Notes under the pieces: model-generated
Told to the model about the DNA's origin: nothing
The model's input: the letters and a program-made list of their open reading frames with translations, nothing else
Databases searched by the model: none
NCBI GenBank assembly: GCA_012800625.1
Contig: JAAZIY010000033.1
Coordinates: forward strand, 1 to 10,223
Length of the DNA stretch: 10,223 nucleotides
DNA from: Lentisphaerota bacterium
GTDB lineage: Bacteria > Verrucomicrobiota > Lentisphaeria > Oligosphaerales > Oligosphaeraceae
Direction: 5' to 3'
Program-made: the position numbers and the translations under genes
In this document: piece after piece, positions 6,264 to 10,223 of the stretch
How the letters are laid out: each line of letters starts with the position of its first letter
Position numbering within the stretch: the first letter of the stretch is position 1

Positions 6264-6395
6264 GGGCAGAGTGCCGTTTTTTTTGTTCTTGAGACACATA
6301 GTGCGCGGGAAACCCCGCATAATCAAACAACTTCCATAACGATTAATCTCCGACTGCTGGTGTTTTCAGCAGCTCATTTCAGAAAGGGTAGCGAC
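6156..6395 (+). other. Long structured leader, or small-RNA region, upstream of the gcvH-like gene
   Basis: After the promoter lie a 7-bp hairpin (6170-6190, loop TGAAACT, one G-U), a run of eight T (6277-6284) preceded by GTGCCG, a GC hairpin (GCGGG-AAAC-CCCGC, 6305-6318) and CTGCTG-loop-CAGCAG (6354-6372) just before the ribosome site. The T-run could end a roughly 120-nt RNA, with GTGCCG pairing back to CGGCAA at 6191, but I found no strong hairpin immediately before it. No known riboswitch, 6S RNA or SRP RNA core is recognisable. The left part overlaps the possible small peptide gene on the other strand. Confidence 0.4.
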
Positions 6396-6785
6396 ATGAG
6401 TGAATTTCCTGAAAACCGGGCCTATAGCAAGCGCCATGTCTGGGCGCTTGCCAACCCTAAAAAAAGCACCGCCAGCATAGGTCTGACCGAGTTCTTCACT
6501 GAGAACCTGGGCGAGATCGACGGCATAGACCTGCCCCTGGCCGGGGACGAGCTGGAAATGGACTCTTTTTGCGTGCAACTGCATATCCGCAATCACATAC
6601 GCCAGGTGCGCGCGCCGCTCTCCGGCAGAGTGACCGAGGTCAACAAGGAGCTGCAGGACAACCCCAACCTGATTCATCTCAATCCGCATCGCAATTGGCT
6701 TTTCCGCATGGAATATGATGACCAGGACGAGCTGGACCTGCTTATGACCGCCTCCAAATACACCCGCTTTCTTGACCGGCTGTGA
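6396..6785 (+). CDS. GcvH-like (glycine cleavage H protein family) protein lacking the lipoyl lysine
   Basis: A 129-residue protein, the normal length of GcvH. Family features are KRHVWAL (12-18, for EHEWV), SIGLTEFFTENLGEIDGIDLP (27-47), APLSGRVTEVNKELQDNPNLI (73-93) and WLFRM (101-105). GcvH carries lipoate on a lysine in ESVKAASD, passing methylamine and electrons between GcvP, GcvT and GcvL. The ungapped alignment to APLSG puts Asn66 (HIRNHIRQV) in that place, so the normal cofactor cannot be attached. The glycine-cleavage role is therefore unlikely; a scaffold or regulatory role is inference. ATG 6396 is set by AGAAAGGG seven bases upstream; an earlier start at 6360 lacks this. It overlaps the next gene by GTGA. 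No gcvT, gcvP or lipoate ligase is present. Confidence 0.85.
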   Translation: MSEFPENRAYSKRHVWALANPKKSTASIGLTEFFTENLGEIDGIDLPLAGDELEMDSFCVQLHIRNHIRQVRAPLSGRVTEVNKELQDNPNLIHLNPHRNWLFRMEYDDQDELDLLMTASKYTRFLDRL

Positions 6786-7459
6786 GCATAACCGAGCATA
6801 TGCCTGAGGAGGGCGCGTTATTTCCCGCCTCGGATACCATGCCGCTGTGGCTTATGACAGTGGCCTTGCTTTTAGCCGCCTGGCTGGGTGTGCCCATTAT
6901 ACTGCGCAGCAAGCTGCGTTTCTTCTATTCCTACTGGCAATGCCTGCCGGTGTTTTTTGCGTTTATGGCGGCCTTGCTCTGGGAACTGAGGAATACCGAG
7001 GACAAAGCAGGCAGGCCGGGGCTGCTATTGGCCGGCTTCGCCCTGCTGACCCTGTCCCCCTTCCCTACCTGGAATATGCACAGCGGCGGCAACCTCTATC
7101 TCGAGCTTTGCAGCATAGCGGCCCTGGCCGCCGCATTTTGGCTGCAGATCGAGCTGAGCCTGCGGCTGCAGGAAGCCGCCGCGCGCTGCCAAGACCCGGT
7201 GCTGGCGCTGATGGCGAAAAAGACCCGCTTTCTGGTGCTTTGCCTGGAGATCATCCCGGTCTCCGCCGTCTATGCCTCCGCCTTGATAGCATATCTGAGT
7301 ATGGCTAACCGCGGGCTTGACGAAATTTTCATGGTGTGGAAATATGGCCGCATCAGCCTGACACTGAGAGTATGCATCTTCTGGGGTCTGCTCAACTCTC
7401 TAAGCCTGTGCCTGTACGCCTGCTATAAAACCTGGCGGGAAAGCGGCAGTAAAGCATAG
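6782..7459 (+). CDS. Six-span membrane protein coupled to the GcvH-like gene, unknown family
   Basis: A 225-residue protein with six likely transmembrane helices (about 21-41, 50-68, 80-97, 105-125, 150-172 and 193-213) and short loops. There is no signal peptide, and no catalytic or transport motif that I recognise. A conspicuous loop reads PFPTWNMHSGGN (93-104). The GTG start at 6782 overlaps the TGA of the GcvH-like gene, giving direct translational coupling; ATG 6800 is an alternative that removes six residues. Neither has a ribosome site of its own, which fits coupling. The pairing suggests the GcvH-like protein works at the membrane with this protein. It could equally be an orphan membrane protein in a chance operon. 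Confidence 0.75.
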   Translation: MSITEHMPEEGALFPASDTMPLWLMTVALLLAAWLGVPIILRSKLRFFYSYWQCLPVFFAFMAALLWELRNTEDKAGRPGLLLAGFALLTLSPFPTWNMHSGGNLYLELCSIAALAAAFWLQIELSLRLQEAAARCQDPVLALMAKKTRFLVLCLEIIPVSAVYASALIAYLSMANRGLDEIFMVWKYGRISLTLRVCIFWGLLNSLSLCLYACYKTWRESGSKA

Positions 7460-7472
7460 GGAGAGGCTTGCA

Positions 7473-7489
7473 CACAAAGAGACACGAAG
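7473..7489. repeat. 10-bp-period intergenic repeat, cluster 6 (two units)
   Basis: CACAAAG (7473) and CACGAAG (7483) lie 10 bp apart, in the 76-bp gap between the six-span membrane protein gene and pyrF. Confidence 0.6.
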
Positions 7490-7535
7490 TGCCTGCACTG
7501 TTTTTCGCCCCACAGCTAGTTTTCAAGGAATTTTA

Positions 7536-8237
7536 ATGAGCAAGACACAACTAATCGCCGCTTTAGACCTGGACTCCGCCGCCGCTGCTTTTGCCTTGGT
7601 GGATGAAATCGGCCCGGCTTTGCAATGGTACAAGGTGGGTAAACAGCTTTTCACCATCGAGGGGCCGGAGCTTGTGCGCGGCCTGAAACAACGCGGCAAA
7701 AAGATTTTCCTCGACCTGAAATACCACGACATACCCAATACGGTGGCGCAGGCAATACGCTCTGCCGCCGCATTGGGCGCCGATATGGTCAACGTGCATG
7801 CCAGCGGCGGGCCGGCCATGCTGAGCGCCGCCGCCAAGGCCGCCGCCGAAAGCGAAGTCTGCCTGATTGCTGTGACTGTGCTTACTAGCCTGGACGCAGA
7901 GCAGCTGCATGCCGTAGGGCTGGCCTGCAGCCCGGCTGAACAAGCGTTGCGTCTGGCAGAACTGAGCCGCCAGGCAGGCCTGGCCGGCGTGGTCTGCTCA
8001 GCGCATGAAATCGAGTCCATTAAAAAAGCCTGTGGCACCGACTTCATTACAGTCGTGCCCGGCATCAGGCCTGCCGGCAGCGCAGCCGGCGACCAAAAAC
8101 GCATTATGAGCCCCGCAGAGGCAGCCAGGGCCGGAGCCGACTACATCGTGGTGGGCAGACCCATACTGGCAGCCGACAAGCCGAGCCAGGCCGCGCAAAA
8201 AATCCAGGACGAGCTGAAAAACAATAGCTGCTCTTGA
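7536..8237 (+). CDS. pyrF: Orotidine 5'-phosphate decarboxylase
   Basis: A 233-residue cytoplasmic TIM-barrel enzyme that decarboxylates OMP to UMP, the last step of de novo pyrimidine synthesis. The catalytic set of the common bacterial class is complete: Asp11 (ALDLD), Lys33 (WYKVG), and the Asp60-x-Lys62-x-x-Asp65 tetrad residues in FLDLKYHDIPNTV. The phosphate-binding PGIRP (175-179) and VGRP with Arg208 are also present. Length is normal. ATG 7536 has AAGGA six bases upstream, one of the few good ribosome sites in the window. purD follows on the same strand after 44 bp, so they may form a nucleotide-synthesis operon, although other pyr genes are absent. Confidence 0.97.
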   Translation: MSKTQLIAALDLDSAAAAFALVDEIGPALQWYKVGKQLFTIEGPELVRGLKQRGKKIFLDLKYHDIPNTVAQAIRSAAALGADMVNVHASGGPAMLSAAAKAAAESEVCLIAVTVLTSLDAEQLHAVGLACSPAEQALRLAELSRQAGLAGVVCSAHEIESIKKACGTDFITVVPGIRPAGSAAGDQKRIMSPAEAARAGADYIVVGRPILAADKPSQAAQKIQDELKNNSCS

Positions 8238-8241
8238 GATA

Positions 8242-8267
8242 CGTCCGATTCGTCCGATTCCCCCCCC
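8242..8267. repeat. 9-bp tandem repeat followed by a C8 run
   Basis: Two tandem copies of CGTCCGATT (8242-8250 and 8251-8259) are followed by eight C (8260-8267) in the short pyrF-purD gap. Related GTCCGAT motifs occur at 1754-1762 (complement) and at about 5236. This gap lacks the 10-bp repeat. Confidence 0.6.
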
Positions 8268-8281
8268 TACCTTTACCTCCC

Positions 8282-9535
8282 ATGAAAATTCTTTTAGTTG
8301 GCTCTGGCGGTCGCGAGCACGCCTTGGCCTGGAAGCTTTCTCAGAGCCGGCATTGCTCCCGGCTTTTTTGCGCGCCCGGCAATCCCGGCATAAGCCAGGC
8401 CACCGCGGTATTGGCCAATACTCCCGAGGACCTGGCTGATTTCGCCAGGCTTAACCGGATCGACCTCACCATGATCGGGCCTGAAGCCCTGCTCTGCGAA
8501 GGCATAGTGGATCATTTCTGCGATCTGGGGCTGCGCATCGTAGGCCCGGACAGGCGCGCCGCACAGCTGGAAGGCAGCAAGTCATTCGCCAAAGACTTTA
8601 TGCGCCGGCATAATTTGCCCACCGCCAAAGCAGAGGTCTTCGACGAAGAAAAGCCGGCACTTAAGTACCTGCGCCAGCAGAGCATGCCCATAGTCGTCAA
8701 AGCTGACGGCCTGGCCGCCGGCAAAGGTGTCATCGTAGCCGAAAACCTGGCGCAGGCCGAACAGGCAGTGCGCGACTGCTTCGCAGGCAGCTTTGGAGAA
8801 GCCGGATACCGCGTGCTCATCGAAGAATGCCTGGTCGGAGAAGAAGTCTCCATATTGGCTCTCTGCGACGGCAACAGCATCCTCCCGCTGGCCTCCTCGC
8901 AGGACCACAAACGCGCCTGGGACGGCGACCAAGGCCCCAATACCGGCGGCATGGGGGCATACTCGCCGGCACCCATTGTAGACCAGGCCCTCGAGCAAAC
9001 CATAGACCGGCAAATCCTGCAGCCCTTCCTGCGCGGCGTGCAGCAAGACCTGCTCTACTTCCGCGGCGTTATTTACGCCGGACTAATGATCACCGCCGCC
9101 GGCCCCAAGCTGCTGGAGTTCAACGTGCGCTTTGGCGACCCCGAAACGCAGGCCATACTGCCCAGACTGGACAGCGACCTGCTCGAGGCGCTTTGCGCCA
9201 CTGCGGACGGCAGGTTGCACGAAGTCAAGCTGAGCTGGAAGCCCGAACCCGCCGTCTGCGTAGTCATGGCCTCAAAGGGCTATCCGGGCAAGTTCGAGCG
9301 CGGCTTCGAGATCAGCGGCATAGAGGCTGCTCAAGCCAAGGGCGCATTGGTGTTTCAGGCTGGTACCAGAGAGCAAGACGGCAAGCTCTACACTGCCGGC
9401 GGCAGGGTGCTAGGCGTCACTGCCCTGGGCAATACTTTGCCGGAGGCGGTTAAAAATACCTACGCGGCACTAGAGGAAATATCCTGGCAGGGAGCTAGCT
9501 ACCGTAAAGACATTGCACACCGCGCATTGAAATAA
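8282..9535 (+). CDS. purD: Phosphoribosylamine-glycine ligase (GAR synthetase)
   Basis: A 417-residue ATP-grasp enzyme, normal length, that joins glycine to 5-phosphoribosylamine with ATP in purine synthesis. It has the N-terminal loop VGSGGREHALAWKL (6-19), IGPEALLCEGIVD (65-77), the SKSFAKDFM segment (99-107), the ATP-binding VVKADGLAAGKGV (138-150), the PurD signature SSQDHKRAWDGDQGPNTGGMGAY (205-227) and the metal/ATP-site EFNVRFGDPETQ (279-290). The C-terminal domain continues to 417 with TAGGRVLGVT. All expected motifs are intact. ATG 8282 is chosen because the family begins MKILLVGSGG; a TTG at 8234 would add 16 residues encoded by the 9-bp repeat. No ribosome site precedes it, only a C/T-rich tract. 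Confidence 0.97.
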   Translation: MKILLVGSGGREHALAWKLSQSRHCSRLFCAPGNPGISQATAVLANTPEDLADFARLNRIDLTMIGPEALLCEGIVDHFCDLGLRIVGPDRRAAQLEGSKSFAKDFMRRHNLPTAKAEVFDEEKPALKYLRQQSMPIVVKADGLAAGKGVIVAENLAQAEQAVRDCFAGSFGEAGYRVLIEECLVGEEVSILALCDGNSILPLASSQDHKRAWDGDQGPNTGGMGAYSPAPIVDQALEQTIDRQILQPFLRGVQQDLLYFRGVIYAGLMITAAGPKLLEFNVRFGDPETQAILPRLDSDLLEALCATADGRLHEVKLSWKPEPAVCVVMASKGYPGKFERGFEISGIEAAQAKGALVFQAGTREQDGKLYTAGGRVLGVTALGNTLPEAVKNTYAALEEISWQGASYRKDIAHRALK

Positions 9536-9538
9536 GCA

Positions 9539-9551
9539 GCGCCTGCGGCGC
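9539..9551. other. Small GC hairpin after purD, related to the 2949-2981 hairpin
   Basis: GCGCC-TGC-GGCGC lies 3 bp after the purD stop and runs into the 10-bp repeat. The block from 9539 to 9569 matches 2959-2989: GCGCC, a three-base loop, then GGCGCCG, AAGCCCTT and GTGT. Only 3 of the 23 bases after the loop differ. Confidence 0.6.
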
Positions 9552-9560
9552 CGCACAAGC

Positions 9561-9596
9561 CCTTAGTGTCTCTTTGTGTCCCTTCGTGTCCCCCCC
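9561..9596. repeat. 10-bp-period intergenic repeat, cluster 7 (three units) with C7 run
   Basis: CCTTAGTGTC, TCTTTGTGTC and CCTTCGTGTC lie end to end (9561-9590), followed by C to 9596. They sit in the 77-bp gap between convergent purD and rfbF. Confidence 0.75.
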
Positions 9597-9612
9597 TCTG
9601 GACAGGGTCAGC

Positions 9613-10223
9613 CTATTTCCAATACCTGGCCCAGGGTGCCTGGCCTTTGCGCCAAAGCTCATTGAGCAGCTGATATTCGCGCGGATTATCCATGCACTGC
9701 CAGAAGCCTTCATGCCTATAGGCCTGCATTTCACCGTCCCTGACTATCTCGTCTATGGGCTGGCTTTCAAAAAACTGGTCTTCATCTGCGGAAATATATT
9801 TTGCTATCATTGATTTTTTTGCCAGCATAAAGCCGCCGTTGATATATCCTTGGGCATGCGTGGGCTTCTCCTCGAAGCGCAACACTCGGGCACCTTGCAG
9901 AGCCAGCTCGCCAAAACGCGCCGCTGGTTGCACGGCGCTGCAGCTAAGCGCCCTGCCGTGATTCAAGTGGAAGTCCAAAAGCTCCCGCATATTCAGGTCG
10001 GCCAGGCCGTCTCCATAGGTCAAAAAAAAGTCCTGGTCTTCGTCCTTGAGATATTTTGCCGCCAGCCTTATTCTGCTGGCGGTTTTACTTTCCAGGCCGG
10101 TATTTGCCAGGGTCACCTGCCAGTCTTCGTCGCCTCCCTCGCCATGTATTTCCAGGCTAGGCTTGTTGCCCAGGCTCACAGTTACGTCATTCATACGGCT
10201 GCGATAATTCAAAAAGAAGTCTA
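9613..10223 (-). CDS. rfbF: Glucose-1-phosphate cytidylyltransferase, N-terminus beyond the window
   Basis: About 203 C-terminal residues of a protein usually near 255. The frame is open to the right edge, so the signature N-terminal nucleotide-binding loop lies outside. Recognisable RfbF segments are FFLNYRSRMNDVTV, VTLANTGLESKTASRI, FFLTYGDGLADLN (the YGDG metal/nucleotide motif), AVQPAARFGEL, FEEKP, INGGFM and YRHEGFWQCMD. The enzyme makes CDP-glucose from CTP and glucose-1-phosphate, the entry to CDP-3,6-dideoxyhexoses and related O-antigen sugars. A wider nucleotidyltransferase assignment is possible, but the NYRS, YRHEGFW and MD pattern favours RfbF. The gene converges on purD, and the surface-sugar pathway probably continues to the right. 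Confidence 0.9.
   Translation of the reverse strand, partial: DFFLNYRSRMNDVTVSLGNKPSLEIHGEGGDEDWQVTLANTGLESKTASRIRLAAKYLKDEDQDFFLTYGDGLADLNMRELLDFHLNHGRALSCSAVQPAARFGELALQGARVLRFEEKPTHAQGYINGGFMLAKKSMIAKYISADEDQFFESQPIDEIVRDGEMQAYRHEGFWQCMDNPREYQLLNELWRKGQAPWARYWK

Noticed and set aside
6160..6395. Glycine riboswitch before the gcvH-like gene
   Set aside because: I could not find the conserved glycine aptamer core, and the protein is probably not part of glycine cleavage.

Overview
The window is a bacterial chromosomal segment, fairly GC-rich, with ordinary housekeeping genes and unusually repeat-filled gaps between them. An LptF/LptG-type permease and a glucose-1-phosphate cytidylyltransferase point to a Gram-negative cell with lipopolysaccharide. 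The formylglycine-generating-enzyme-like protein, the GYF_2+RDD membrane protein, the HisA of eukaryotic type and the intergenic repeats together suggest a PVC-type lineage (Lentisphaerae or Planctomycetes-like). That placement is inference only; the window has no rRNA or other decisive marker.

Layout. Positions 1-225 (+) hold the end of a gene with a cysteine-rich tail. At 313-1158 (+) is a secreted or lipid-anchored GH99/WbsX-like protein. The minus strand from 6263 down to 1216 carries, in transcription order, a possible 50-residue zinc/membrane peptide, a GYF_2+RDD membrane protein, an LptF/LptG permease overlapping by ATGA with a membrane-anchored FGE-like protein, a eukaryotic-type HisA, and an unknown Pro-rich single-span membrane protein. 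From about 6127 the plus strand takes over. A consensus sigma-70 promoter leads to a GcvH-like protein lacking the lipoyl lysine, which overlaps by GTGA with a six-span membrane protein. Then come pyrF and purD. A 5'-truncated rfbF on the minus strand converges on purD and runs off the right edge.

Functional themes. De novo nucleotide synthesis (pyrF, purD) and histidine synthesis (hisA) are represented by isolated genes rather than full operons. LptF/LptG, RfbF and perhaps the GH99/WbsX-like protein concern envelope polysaccharide. The two translationally coupled pairs (LptF/G with FGE-like, GcvH-like with the 6-TM protein) are the best guides to functional partnership.

Intergenic DNA. Seven of the nine gaps contain a short-unit repeat with a 10-bp period, built on CAC(G/T/A)AAG. 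The gap at 2616-3039 also contains a 113-bp palindromic cassette, a 65-bp-spaced direct repeat and a 15-bp-stem hairpin. A hairpin-plus-repeat block there recurs after purD. A second motif, GTCCGATTC, sits in gaps that lack the 10-bp repeat. No tRNA, rRNA, CRISPR array or transposase was seen.
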